In this document: in pieces, positions 49,250 to 60,828 of the stretch
Position numbering within the stretch: the stretch's first letter is position 1
Layout: each line of letters starts with the position of its first letter
From: Sporodiniella umbellata
Lineage: Eukaryota > Mucoromycota > Mucoromycetes > Mucorales > Rhizopodaceae
DNA: 64,000 nucleotides
Direction: 5' to 3'
Assembly (NCBI GenBank): GCA_025677835.1
Contig: JAIXMR010000003.1
Location: 186,001-250,000, forward strand
The notes under the pieces: model-generated
Seen by the model: the letters and a program-made list of their open reading frames with translations, nothing else
The model's database searches: none
What the model was told of the DNA's origin: nothing
Translations under genes and position numbers: made by a program

Positions 49250-51843
49250 GTATATGTTAACTATTTAGCTTTTTGTTAGCAAATTGAGTGTTCATTCAGA
49301 TTGGCTGCACCCAAAAACCAAAAAAAAAAAAAAAAAAAAAAACAGCAGTTTTGACAGGACAGTAATCTGGATGAATGAAAATAACTATCGCGACTAGTAA
49401 GCTCCAAAACGTATTGAATTTCAATACTATAGCCCCTGGAACGCATAATAGCTGATTGAAAACCAACATGGGACATGTCAGTATCAAAAAGAAGAGACAG
49501 GCTGCGCCATAATAAAAAAGTGAGAGGTAATTGAAGAAAAAAAAAAAAAAAAAACCAAAGTTGAACTATGTTTACATGCTTGTGCACATAGTTTGGGTAT
49601 TAAAGTGAGCAAAATATCACAGCCGTTGTTTTCACTCTCGAGAGCAGTTACAACTTTGTACTCTTTCTTTTTTTTTCATAGTTCAAATTCATCAATTCTA
49701 AAATATTTTGTAGCCTCGTACAAACCAGCCAATTTTGTTTTTGTTTTGTTATTGTTTTTGTTTTGTGTTTTATTTTGTTTTTTTGTTTTTTTTCAACACG
49801 AGTTTTTGTTTATGTGTGCTCTTGACAAACGAGCTTTTTTTTTTTTCAAGAAAAAAAAAAAAAAGAGGGAACTAGGATAAAAGTTCAATTTAGTTCACTT
49901 GCTAAAACTATATACTTTATCGTTTTATATACATGTTTCAGTTGTACTAGCTCGCTAAAAGACCGGCTTACGGAGGTCACACAAAAAATAGAGTAAACAA
50001 ACCCCTTTTGTGCACTTTGACCTGTACCATTAGTCCAGGCTTGGCGAGCGTTTTTTGAATTTTAAATATGGGAAGAAGACTAAGAGTAGTTTGATTAGAT
50101 GGCAGGGTTGTGAGGAATTAATTGTACATAGACATATACAGTCATATAATTTTACTAACAATCAGCACAATTACCAGTCAGTAGCGTTTCTTAAAAAATA
50201 CTAGAGTGTTTAATTCAAAGCCAGCAGAAAAAACCTTGTTTTCCAAATCAATTACCATATCGGTATCTTGCGCTGTGCGTCGTTTTGTGGTTCTGAAAAG
50301 CATTTTCTCATACTCGTACCAATTTAACTGGATTTTCCAATAAAGAAAAATCTCATTTATCTAATTCAAGAACATAGCGCACTAAAATGTAAATGGTATT
50401 TGTTTTGAACTGGTGTTGGTATCTAAAGTATTCATACTGCGAACCAATTGTATAGTTTCATTTACTGTCGTAAGCATATTTACCCAAAACGACTTCGTTT
50501 CTATATTATATTGTGTTTCTGTTCAGGAGCCAGCGTTTTTTCTTCATACGCATTCCTAGATTAAGGCTTGATCCTGTCTTGATGCGAATTAAAGCAAAGA
50601 AAAGGTCTCTTTATTTTACTTTTGCGTTCAACAGTACACCTGTATTAGGTAAAAAAAAAAAAAAAAAAAAACTAAGCTGATCTATTTGTTTTAGTTTGCT
50701 GTGGGTAATCAATACCAGGCAAATGTAAACGCTTATATGGCTAGTTGAGCTAATGGTACAAGGCGACCCTAGTGACAAACAAATTGCCTATTGGGTTGGG
50801 TACAAGTAAAGATTAGGTTTCCTAAACAACCTACTGCACCCAGGGCAATGGTTACAATAGCATTTTAGCTATAAGCTCAGTACTGAACATGAAACAACAA
50901 AATACAACAAAGAGGCTAACCCCCTGTTTTTTTTTTTTTTTTTTTTTATATTTGTTCTCACATGGCACACCGTAGGCCTCCATTTTTTTTTTTTTTTTTT
51001 TTGGTAAAAATAAGTGAATGTATTTAGAGCCTAGGAGAATACACTTGCAGAAGATAAAAGCCTCAATGTAAAAATAATTAGAATAAAGTTAGGCTGAAAA
51101 AGAAAATTAAATGGAAAACACCAAATCTTCTCTTTTGTCACTCGCAAAATCAAAAAAGTTGAACAATGTTTACTGTGTAACGCTTTGTTTGCTGACTGAA
51201 TTGAAGCATGATCGTCCGAATTGAAAAAGAGGCTTTTGGTTTCTTTTGTGAAGAAAAGTAGTAAGAAAAGCGGCTTGAAAAAGAGAGAAGTCTTTTTTGG
51301 GTTCAATCGGTGTAGTTTCTGAACAAATAAATAGAAAACCAATAAAAGAATAAAAAGAAATAAATAAAGACACATGTGATACTGTGTAATGTATAAAAAA
51401 TTTTTTCAAAAAGATAAGCATAAGAGATGTGAAAGTCAATGATTTCTTTTCATTGCCTTTTATGTTACACTGTGCCGCTGTTACTTTGGATGAATCCCCT
51501 TCCCTTGAGATGCAATGACGAATGCAAGGAATTTTCCTTTGTTTATCAAAATATTTATGACTGATCTACACAATCATCTGGCCGCCATTTTAAAATAAGA
51601 CAAAAAAGGGTAAATAAAACACAAAGAAGATGAAACGCGTTTAAAATAGACTTTTTTTTTTTTTTTTTTTTTTTCAGAAAAAGATGAAGCACAACAGTAC
51701 AAAACAATAATAAAAAGAGCTTATAAATTGGGTTTTTTCCATTCAACTACTTATTTACCATTTCTTTTTTCCTTTTTTTTTTTCCTTCCTGAACTCAACT
51801 CTTTTGTTTTGCTGTATACCAAAGAAACCGGAAATAAAAGACA
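47759..51843. other. 4.1-kb AT-rich gene-poor region
   Basis: Divergent gap between SMC5 and the Ca2+-ATPase. Homopolymers are frequent (for example 49217-49244, 49319-49342, 50651-50670, 50932-50947, 50983-51002, 51652-51674). It contains a degenerate ACTA/TACT-rich repeat at about 49030-49135. A short ATG frame at about 48274 (MPSAQQLK then a GTGCGT donor) could be a first exon but no continuation was found. No convincing gene or RNA. Confidence 0.5.
49030..49135. repeat. Degenerate ACTACTAATACC-type tandem repeat
   Basis: About 100 nt with imperfect repetition of units such as ACTACTAATAC and GATAGTATCGGTAC. It reads as a Thr/Asn-rich frame on the plus strand, but this looks like simple-sequence DNA, not a gene. 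Confidence 0.7.
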
Positions 51844-54800
51844 ATGTATTCAGAGGATGTCAAACAGCCACTTGTTTTTAATGGCCAAAAAACGCAGCCT
51901 TTTTCAGTAACAAAAGATCAGCTGTGTAGATTGATTGAACAACCCAAGCTTCTGTCTACTTACGGTGGCACGATGGGTCTATGTCAATCGCTTCGAGTGG
52001 ATCCCATGCTCGGCTTATCACCAGATGAATCTTTCAATCATTCATACGGTGTCGTGGCACATCCTCATCTACCTTTCCAAGACCGTAAATCAACTTTTGG
52101 CAAAAATGAAATATCCGAAGCGTCACCCAAAAGTTTTTTCGCTTTACTCTGGGCTGCTTACAATGATCAGACTCTCAGTGAGTTTTATTTGTTTATTTGT
52201 TTATTTGTTTGTTTCTGGCGGGAACGAAATTTCTGATACACCGTCTATAGTTATGCTGACAATTGCTTCCATCATTTCCCTGACGGTGGGTATTTATGAA
52301 GACAACTCTAAAAATCATCCAGCGGACGAACCCAGAGTGGGCTGGTAAGTGAGTCTTTATCTATTGTCTAAGTCTAATATTGATATCAGGGTGGATGGTG
52401 TAGCCATTTTGGGAGCAGTTGCTGTGGTGGTTATTACAAGTAAAACATACGAAAAAAAAAAAAAAAAAAGAAGAGACTGAAGAGGTTGTTTAATCCGTTT
52501 AACAGACGCCATCAACGATTACGAGAAGGAGAAACAATTTAGGAAATTGAACGCTAAAAAGGAAGAACGGCCAGCTAAAGTGCTACGAGGTGGTTTAGCT
52601 CAGCAAATATACATTCAGGATATAGTCGTAGGCGATATTATGTTTATCGAACCGGGGGATCTATTGAACGTAGACTGCCTATATATTGAAGGGTAAAACG
52701 ACAAAAGAAAAGTAACATAAGAAGCTGATTAAGCTGTGTTAGTCACAATATAAGATGCGATGAATCGGATGCAACGGGCGAATCCAATCCTGTGAAAAAA
52801 AATGCAGACGGTATTATAATTAGTGGCTCAAAAGTGCTTCAAGGTGTTGCCAAGGTATATAAAAAAAAAAAAAAAAAAAAACAGAAAAAAACAGAAAAAA
52901 CAGTCGATTGAAACACAGCATGTAGGTGCTTGTTATCGCAGTGGGTGAGAATTCGTTCTACGGAAGGGCTATGATGGTAGGATAAATAGAATGTTCATCA
53001 CAAAACATGGTCTGAAACGTATTGTTAGCTCATGCGTCACTCTGAAGACGAAGCAACTCCTTTACAACTCAAATTGAACGTCCTTGCAGATCAAATCGCA
53101 AAGTTTGGTTTTTGGGCTGCCGGATTAATGTTTATGTAAAGTTATACAGATTTCTAAAAATAATCTTTGGCTCACCCTGCTTCTTAATTCGTACGAATAG
53201 TGTTTTGTTCACCAAAATGTTTGTCTTAAACTACTTGCAGAATCATTGGATTTCATCATCAGAGCTTTTTAGCACTACAATCTCTATCATAATACAAGCC
53301 ATCACCGTCATCGTTGTCGCTGTTCCCGAAGGGTTGCCAATGGCTGTAACAATGGCTTTGGCTTTTGCTACAACAGAAATGCTGAAAGATAACAATCTTG
53401 TGCGTCATCTGTCTTCTTGCGAAACCATGGGAAATGCCACTACTGTCTGCTCAGACAAGACAGGTACCTTGACTGAAAACAAGATGACCGTCGTCAGTGC
53501 TTCGGTAGCTGACTCTGAGTTCAAAAAAGCACACGAAATATCACATTGGAGATATCAGGCCAATCTGACTGCCCTGGAATTATTAGCCGAGGGCATCTCG
53601 GTTAACTCGACCGCTTTCGAAGGCACAGATGCAGAAGGAAAGCTCAGATATATTGGCTCTACTACTGAGTGCGCTCTGATTGAACTCGTTGCCAGACTTG
53701 GCTATTCTTACAAAGAACAACGTGTGAACTCTCACACCGCCATGATTTATCCCTTTAGCTCAACCTCCAAAAGCATGACAACAGTGATCAAACTAAACGA
53801 ATGCAACGCTTATTCTCCTGATCGCTCAACTTATCGAGTGTATACCAAAGGTGCTGCAGAAACCATTGTCAAAGCCTGTACACACTATATAGATGCCAGT
53901 GGAAACGTCAAGTTCTTGGAATGTGAAGAACGTATAAAGCAAGAAAAGATGATCAAAACATACGCCGAAAGATCTCTTCGAATTCTTGCGTTGGCTTATC
54001 GCGACGTTGACCAGAGCACCCTAGACGGATTTGATACCGATGATGCACCGGTTCATCGTTTGGTTCTTTTGGGTATTGTCGGTATTCAAGATCAACTTCG
54101 TCCCGGAGTAATTGAGTCCGTACAGGCCTTCCGCCGTGCTGGCGTATTTATTCGAATGATTACTGGTGATAACTTGGAGACTGCCAAAGCTATTGCTAAA
54201 GAGTGTGGCATTTTGACAGAAGGAGGCATAGCCATGAATGGGCCAGAATTCAGGGCATTAGACATCAACGAACAATATCGTATCATTCCTCGTCTTCAAG
54301 TGCTGGCTCGGTCTTCACCTATTGATAAGACAATCATTGTATCTCGACTTCAGGAACGCAACGAGGTGGTAGCAATGACTGGTGATGGTACAAATGACGG
54401 ACCTGCACTCAAGCTGGCTAATGTGGGCTTTGCTATGGGTCTTGCAGGCACAGAAGTGGCCAAAGAAGCATCTGACATCATTTTGATGGATGACAACTTT
54501 AATTCTATACTACAGGCTCTCAAATGGGGACGCGCCGTAAACGATGGAGTACGCAAGTTTTTGACTTTCCAATTGACTGTCAATGTGGCTGCTGTTGTTC
54601 TTTCGTTTATTAGTGCAGTTATGTCTGAGAAATCAGAAAGTATCCTGAGCGCCGTTCAATTACTGTGGGTGAATTTGATTATGGATACGTTAGCTGCTTT
54701 GGCTCTAGCTACTGAGCCTTTAACAGACGAACTTGTACAACGTAAACCTCTTCGCAAGGATAGCAGCTTGATTAACTGGCGTATGAGCCGTATGATCGCT

Positions 54801-55253
54801 GGACAGGCCATCTTTCAAATCGCTGTGAATCTTTTGCTCATGCTTCACGGTCCTGTTCTCTTTAGTATCAACGATACCCGTATCTTACGTACCATGGTTT
54901 TCAACGTTTTCGTGTTTTTGCAAGTATTTAATGAACTCAACTGTCGTAGAATCAATGACCGTCTCAATATACTCAGTGGTATCACTCACGATCATCTATT
55001 TCTTTTTATTCAAGCTCTGGTCATCGTCAGCCAAGTGTTGATCGTTCAATACGGTGGCTTGGCTTTTAAGACTGTTCCCCTCAATCTTTCTCAGTGGTTA
55101 GTTACTATCGGTATCGGGGCACTCTCAATCCCTGTTGGTATCTTAATCCGTCTTTTGCCCAAGCGAATCCCTTACTTCTGGAGTGAAAACAACAAGGACG
55201 AGTTCAACCATGAAAACAACTACTCTCTTGTCAAGGAAGAAGCGACTGCCTAG
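51844..55253 (+). CDS. PMC1: Pmc1/PMCA-type Ca2+-transporting P-type ATPase
   Basis: P2B calcium pump, in fungi usually in the vacuolar membrane. The start is MYSEDVKQPLVFNGQKTQPF. The N-terminus continues FALLWAAYNDQTL, and helices 1-2 are VMLTIASIISLTVGIYED and VDGVAILGAVAVVVIT. The actuator domain includes DIVVGDIMFIEPGDLLNVDC and CDESDATGESNPVKK. Helix 4 carries VAVPEGLPMAVTMALAFATT, and the phosphorylation site is CSDKTGTLTENKMTVV. The hinge has MTGDGTNDGPALKLANVGFA and later AVQLLWVNLIMDTLAALALA. The 5' half is split into about eight exons; the 3' part (53235-55253) is intronless. It ends shortly after the last helix, so there is no long C-terminal calmodulin-binding tail like that of animal PMCA. 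Confidence 0.94.
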
Positions 55254-55431
55254 TGTATCATAAATGACATTCAATACATGAAGTATAGAGCTTCATGGTA
55301 AAAAGAAAAATTCCCCCTGTATATCCTCTCTTGACTTCTCCATTTGCATTCATTCTTTGCCTTTTATTTTTATTTTATTTTTTTTTTTCAAAAAAAAAAA
55401 AACTTTATTATTAAATATAAACATTTCCATT

Positions 55432-57220
55432 CTATTTTTCTTCAGTTTCTTCTTCAGATTCAGCGTTTTCCTCTTCAAAGTCTTGATCAGAGGGGACGAG
55501 GTAGACACGGAGAATAGGTCTATTGGGATCCTTCATCATGATATAGGTACCTTCGGGCAACTGCAAGCACATGTCAACTACAGCCTTTACAATACCCCAG
55601 CCGTTAGTCAAGGACAAGTTCATTTGGTTAGCAAAGTCGCGAGGTTTATAGCCTTGAGTACCCAAGATAACGTGACGAGAGTTTTCCTTGGGGTTGGCAC
55701 GAGCAATATAACCCAATTTGAGTTGTTCAGCGCCAGCCAACAAGGCTTGTACGGCCCAACGAGCCAGCTTGGCAGCGTTGTTTCTCATTTCAGTAGCAAC
55801 AACAGCACCTCGTTGAGAATCCAAACTCTTCTTCCAAGGCAAAGCGCCGCCAGATCCTTGAGCAGTGTTGTCAAACTCATTCAAAGCACGAATAGTGGCA
55901 TATTGGGTACCTTGAGCAGTCTTGACAGCAGCGTCAACTTCTGTACGGACAATCATCTCAATCTTTTGAGCGTTTTCGTCATCAGAAACAGGGCTCATGT
56001 TGAATGATCGATAACGATAACCGCAAGAAGCCAATTGAGAGGCATCGCCTTCGTTGACGAATGGGTTGGGCTTATCAAATGCAATAGATTCCTTTTCAAG
56101 CACTTGACGAGCAAAGTTTTGGTTGATATATGTAGCTTCGTTACAAAGAGCAGACCAAGAGTTGATTGTGTCTTTATCGCTCTCTTGAGGAGGTTCAAAT
56201 GTGTTTTCGTTAACTGTAACAAAATCAGCAGCACTTCCAGGGCGTTTGTCGAGAATGACCTTGCCATCGCTGGTCTTTTTGACAATGATATCCCAAGGAT
56301 AGACAGTACGGGTAGAACACATCAAAAGAGAGAGAACAGCGTCAGTAGCAAAGACAGTGGCTTTGTTGTCTTGAATGTATTTTTGAATGATAGGATCTTC
56401 GGAAGTCATAGTATCGAACTTTGTACGTTCAATATGAGCCAAAGGCTTTTCGTTCTTGGTATTGACACGATCATAAGACTTGTTATATACATTGACAGAA
56501 CCAAAAGATTCACTATGGCAAAAAAGGAAACATTAAACTTTGAAATTTAACAAAATTACTTACACTTCCGTGGCTTGAGGAATGGCAAAGTTCAATTTAG
56601 CCAAACGGCTGAATTCAATTTCATCCAAAACTTTCCAATCAGCGCCAATGTTGATGGAGGCATTTCTAGCACGTTGAGGCTTATCGTAATCCTTGAATCC
56701 GTAACGTCTCTTTTGTTGAGGGTATTTGGGATTTTGTTGGTTGGCAGGACGTTGACCAACGGTACGGAAGCTAGGTTGCTTAGTGACCTGGGCACGAGCG
56801 TTGCGAGGAGCTACAGTGTTCTTCATAGCTTGTTTCTTGGTGCTGGCAGAGCGGTTGTCAACAACAGCGAATGAAGACTCATCTTCATTGTGGAAGTAAG
56901 CAAATGCAGAGGCAAATGAAGCACCATAAGCTTGAGGTTGTTCTAGAAATTGTAAGTATTCCACTTTTCGCTTGAATCGTCATACCCTTGTTAAAGCGAT
57001 TGAACCCAGTTCTGTTTTGGCGGGTTTGTTCTCTGTTATCTTGCTTTTGTCCTTCGGGATTAGTCCAGTCAGCGACACGTCCCAATTTGTCTCCTTTACT
57101 GAAAGGAGCATAGGGAATTTCACGGAACTGATCAGGCACAAGATCGGAAGCAGGTCCCCATCCGTTTTGATTGTCGAAGATGGAAGGAAGTTGGAAATGA
57201 GGTTGTGTTGATTCAGACAT
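55432..57220 (-). CDS. EIF3D: Translation initiation factor eIF3 subunit D
   Basis: Subunit of eIF3 (Moe1 in fission yeast), with a cap-binding-like fold. The start is MSESTQPHFQLPSIFDNQNG, followed by GWGPASDLVPDQFREIPYAP and the RNA-binding-type basic segment rich in Arg and Asn. Further blocks are KYPQQKRRYGFKDYDKPQRA, IGADWKVLDEIEFSRLAKL and VYPWDIIVKKTSDG. Then WSALCNEATYINQNFARQVL and GYRYRSFNM follow. The C-terminal tail is acidic (EEENAESEEETEEK). Three or four exons, short introns. This family is absent from budding yeast but kept in most other fungi. Confidence 0.95.
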
Positions 57221-57325
57221 TTGTAAATTGAGGAGAGAAAAAAAACTTAACCCAGCCACATATAGAGCTTTTTTTTTGTATATAAATTTCCAACTGCGAT
57301 TCGTGACCCTTTCTTTTCTCTAAAA
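57221..57325. promoter_or_regulatory. Compact bidirectional promoter, eIF3d / Snapin-like
   Basis: Only 105 nt separate the divergent start codons. It contains a T run, a TATATAAAT element and a pyrimidine-rich stretch. Both promoters and 5' leaders must fit here, or overlap the neighbouring coding sequence. Confidence 0.55.
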
Positions 57326-57651
57326 ATGAACGAACCATTATCTCAACCCAGCTTTTTATTAGCACCTGTTATACTTGAAATAGACCAAGCAATAGCCAAA
57401 ACTCAACTATCACAGAAAGAGTTGGGGAAAGAAATGGATAGCTTAGTTGAAAGTAACTTCCTTTTTTAAAAAATGAAGACTAAAAAAATGTAGAGCTTTC
57501 TCAGTTTTCTGGCATAGCCCAATCGCCTGCACTTTTAGATTGCACGGAAAAGTTAAATGCTGTTAAAAAAAGACTGAGTACTAGTGAAAATGTTATACGC
57601 CAGGTTAACGAGAGAGTGGCACGTTTAGAAAAAAGGTTGTCCGCAGAGTAA
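57326..57651 (+). CDS. Snapin-like BLOC-1/BORC subunit
   Basis: Two exons, 57326-57452 and 57494-57651, give 94 residues. The whole protein is one helical coiled coil: PVILEIDQAIAKTQLSQKEL, GKEMDSLVEKLSQFSG, LDCTEKLNAVKKRLSTSENV, IRQVNERVARLEKRLSAE. Pattern and length resemble human Snapin (PAVQQLD, QVELREQIDNLA, LLNARRRV), a subunit shared by BLOC-1 and BORC, which position lysosomes and endosomes. Similarity is in coiled-coil sequence, so a different small coiled-coil subunit of the same complexes is possible. Confidence 0.7.
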
Positions 57652-57732
57652 AAGCAAAAAGAAAAGAAATGGTAAAACTAGAACAAAAATTAAATTACAA
57701 AAAAACTATTTCTTTAATAGTAAACTTTATGT

Positions 57733-60330
57733 TTAGTTAGTGGTCTGTACATCATCTTCAATCAATTTGGGCAAAACGTTCAACATCAAATCCATATCAA
57801 TTCTGCCAGTCTTTGGATCTGTGGCATATTCCTTAATAGCTTCACGCAATAAACGAGAGGCTTCAAGAACGTCCTCCACTTCTACTACGTTTGATAGTCG
57901 CATACGTGCATGAGCTTCAGACATTCGAATCATGGATTCCAATTGACGAGTTGTAGCAGTAATTCTTCTCTCTGAGCTTCCTCTGTCTTGTCCTTGCTTT
58001 CGAAGTTCAACGTAGCAATCTACCAGCTTGGTTGCTGCTTCGTTACTTAATTCTGGTTGAATCTTTTCCTTTGCATAGTTGATGTATTTCGTCAAAAGTT
58101 CAATTCCCTACAAGCTGTCAGAAAGTCATGTATTTTTATGTTTTGTTTTCTTACCACTATGTCTACACCGGCTGTGAACGGATTATCTTCCATATATAAC
58201 GTAACTAAATGTTTGGCTAACCTACGGTCTGCATCCTCATCCACATGATCTAAAATCAAATATAGCAAATCAAATCGAGACAAAAGAGGAGGCGGTAAGT
58301 TCAAATTGGCTGGTACAGACAGGTTCTTATTCCATCTAGATCCCACAGGATTTGCTGAGGCACAAATAGATGTTCTGGCATTTAATGTTGTAATGATACC
58401 TGCTTTGGCGACAGATATAGTCTGTTGTTCCATGACTTCGTGCAACACAGATCGTGTAGAATCTGACATTTTATCAAACTCATCAATACAGCAAACACCA
58501 CCGTCGCTTAACACAAGCGCTCCACTTTCCAATACCAACTGTCGTGTATCGGGATCACGTGTAATATAAGCTGTTAAACCAACCGCACTGCTACCTTTTC
58601 CTGAGGTATAGACACCTCGTGGCGCAATCTTGTGTACATACTGAAGAAGTTGGGATTTACTGGTACCAGGGTCACCCACTAAGATTACGTTGATGTCACC
58701 TCTGAACTGGGATGTGCCATTGGTGGTGGGCCTCTTGTGAGTGCCGCCAAACAGCTGTAATAAAATACCTTTTTTCACGTCATCCAACTCGTAAATACTA
58801 GGAGCAATAGAGCGAGAAAGAACTTCATAGACATTTTCGCGACGACTGAGGGCAATAATTTCTTCCTCTTCTGTGTTGGATACTTGTTCAAATTCATCAC
58901 CTTCTTCATAACTAAGTACATGTTAGTTTTTGTAAATACACACCTTCATTTACCTGTTGCCTCCCAATTCGTTTTGGAAGCTCTTATCGATTGTAACTCG
59001 TTTCTTATCGGTACGCTTTATGTGCACAACATCCAAATACGTTCTGAAAAGAGCACGAATCACCCTTTGTTTGGGGTTTACACGTACAGGTACACCGCGG
59101 AAAATACCCGTGATTTCTAAGCGATCGCCAGGTTTGGCTACGTCTACTAAATCATCATACAAGCACATTGTAACTGTTTGAGGGGTTTGCCCATCAGGTA
59201 CTACATCAGGTGTTTCTTGAATACGAGCAACTTGCTTATCTGAGAACACACAACGATTATGAATCAAGCTCATACAGTTATCGGCACCGCAGCTTTCTCG
59301 AGAGCATCGTGTAGGTTCTAAAATACGACCGCGGTCAACTGCAACAGTCACTTCATTATCACAGATCAAACAACGGAAGAAAGCTTCCTTCATATCGGGA
59401 ATAACAGGTGATGCACGGATTAATAAACCCTTAATTGTGATAAGCTGATCCACGTCTAAGTAAGTAAAATTAAGCAACTGTATATAGGACTTTCTTTAAA
59501 TATTTACTTTGAGGATCCAAATCTCTCATGTTAACAGAGCGATCTAAATTGTAAGGACGAACCTATTTGAGCAATAAATACACAACGAAGAATGAACTAG
59601 TTAGGCTTTTTCTTTTTTTTTTTTTTTTTCGTTTTACCTTTAGTTGGCCTAAAGAACCCAAATCTTCATTAGAATACTGATCCAAGTAAAATTCAGTAAT
59701 GGTGTGATCCATTAGAGGAATAATTTCTTGAGGATATTTGACTAATTGCTCATACAGCTTTTCTGTCTCGGGAAACTTTAACAGGTTTTGACAGTTCAAA
59801 TTGAAGTTGGTGCTTCTGGTGTTAAACAGGTGAGCGAAATACATAGGATAGAATGGGCTATGGTCTTCCGCCGTTGAAAATTCATCCCCTTTTCGATGAG
59901 CCAAAGTGAATTGCCCAAGGAAATTACGAAAACGTACGATTGCTTCTTGAATGTTGACAGAGGTACCCCAGATCAAGCGAGAGCCCATGGAAGGATCTGC
60001 CTCTTCAACGCCGCCCAATGAAGCAAATTGAGTCAAATTAGGGGAGTCAGTGGTTGTGTTGGTGGTAAAAGGTGTACGAATGTAGGGTGTACGAGGAGTA
60101 TCAAAGCTAGTGATAGTACGCATAGGCGTGGTTGGATAATGAATGGGCGAAGATGCAACATCATCAGGCAAGAAGGTCGAGGAGAATTCGGAACGACGGT
60201 GGTGACGCTGAGCTTGACGAGGAGTTCTTTGCCCATACATGGGGGTGTCGATTTGCGACGAAAGGAAGTCGGTACGACGACCTCTGCTAGGGGTGTCAGG
60301 TGTAAAATCGGAGGGTTGTTGACTACTCAT
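57733..60330 (-). CDS. MCM4: MCM4, subunit of the MCM2-7 replicative helicase
   Basis: Part of the hexameric replicative DNA helicase. The start is [20 protein letters not shown], in a Ser/Thr/Pro-rich N-terminal tail full of TP sites typical of Cdc7/CDK-regulated MCM4. The N-terminal MCM domain follows ([34 protein letters not shown]). A C4 zinc finger includes [20 protein letters not shown]. The AAA core has Walker [16 protein letters not shown], Walker [10 protein letters not shown] and an arginine finger in [10 protein letters not shown]. The C-terminal winged-helix part includes [20 protein letters not shown]. About seven exons. The initiator at 60330 was preferred over one 39 nt upstream. 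Confidence 0.95.
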
Positions 60331-60828
60331 TAAGTTAAAGCAAAAAGAGAAAGCGTCTCTTCTCCGCACGCGTTCACATCTGAGAAAAATAATTCAGCTC
60401 GCGAATTTTTTTGTGATTTTTTTGGTGTGGCTTGTTTGACAACGCATAATATTAATGCTTGACATTGTCTATTTTCTTGGTAATGAAGTACACACTGTTA
60501 TAGGCCTTTTTTTTTTCCTTTTCTTGAAATATAAATGCCAAATAGGACTGTACCATACCTTTCTCTTCTTTTCAGAAATATCCCTTACTCTTCAATCTCA
60601 ACAGCAGGTTTTTTATTTACAAAGAATAACAGTATTTTTTAACAGCTGTTAAGTGAAGTGCTACACCCCAACTTTTTGTTTGTAGCTAAAGTATATACGC
60701 TCTCAAATCTGTGCCTGTTTGTTTAATAAATGACTGTATACTAGTACAGCAATATTAAGGGATATAAAGACATTTGAAACTTCAGCTGAGTTGAGTTTTA
60801 TTCGATATCAGAAAGCCAAAACTTGAAC
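60331..60828. other. Intergenic region, MCM4 promoter side
   Basis: 498 nt between the MCM4 start and the stop of the C9orf72-like gene (same strand). Contains an ACGCGT element near 60368, a site that matches the MCB consensus for G1/S-regulated replication genes in yeasts, 38 nt upstream of the ATG. No further gene seen. Confidence 0.55.
60366..60372. promoter_or_regulatory. MCB-like ACGCGT element upstream of MCM4
   Basis: The hexamer ACGCGT (in GCACGCGTTC) lies about 36 nt upstream of the MCM4 start. In yeasts MCB sites bind MBF and give G1/S transcription of MCM genes. A single site in a promoter this close is plausible but unproven. Confidence 0.4.

Noticed and set aside
52179..52226. 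TTTG/TTTA repeats within the Ca2+-ATPase region, possibly a separate repeat element
   Set aside because: It lies inside an intron of the pump gene and is just short low-complexity DNA.
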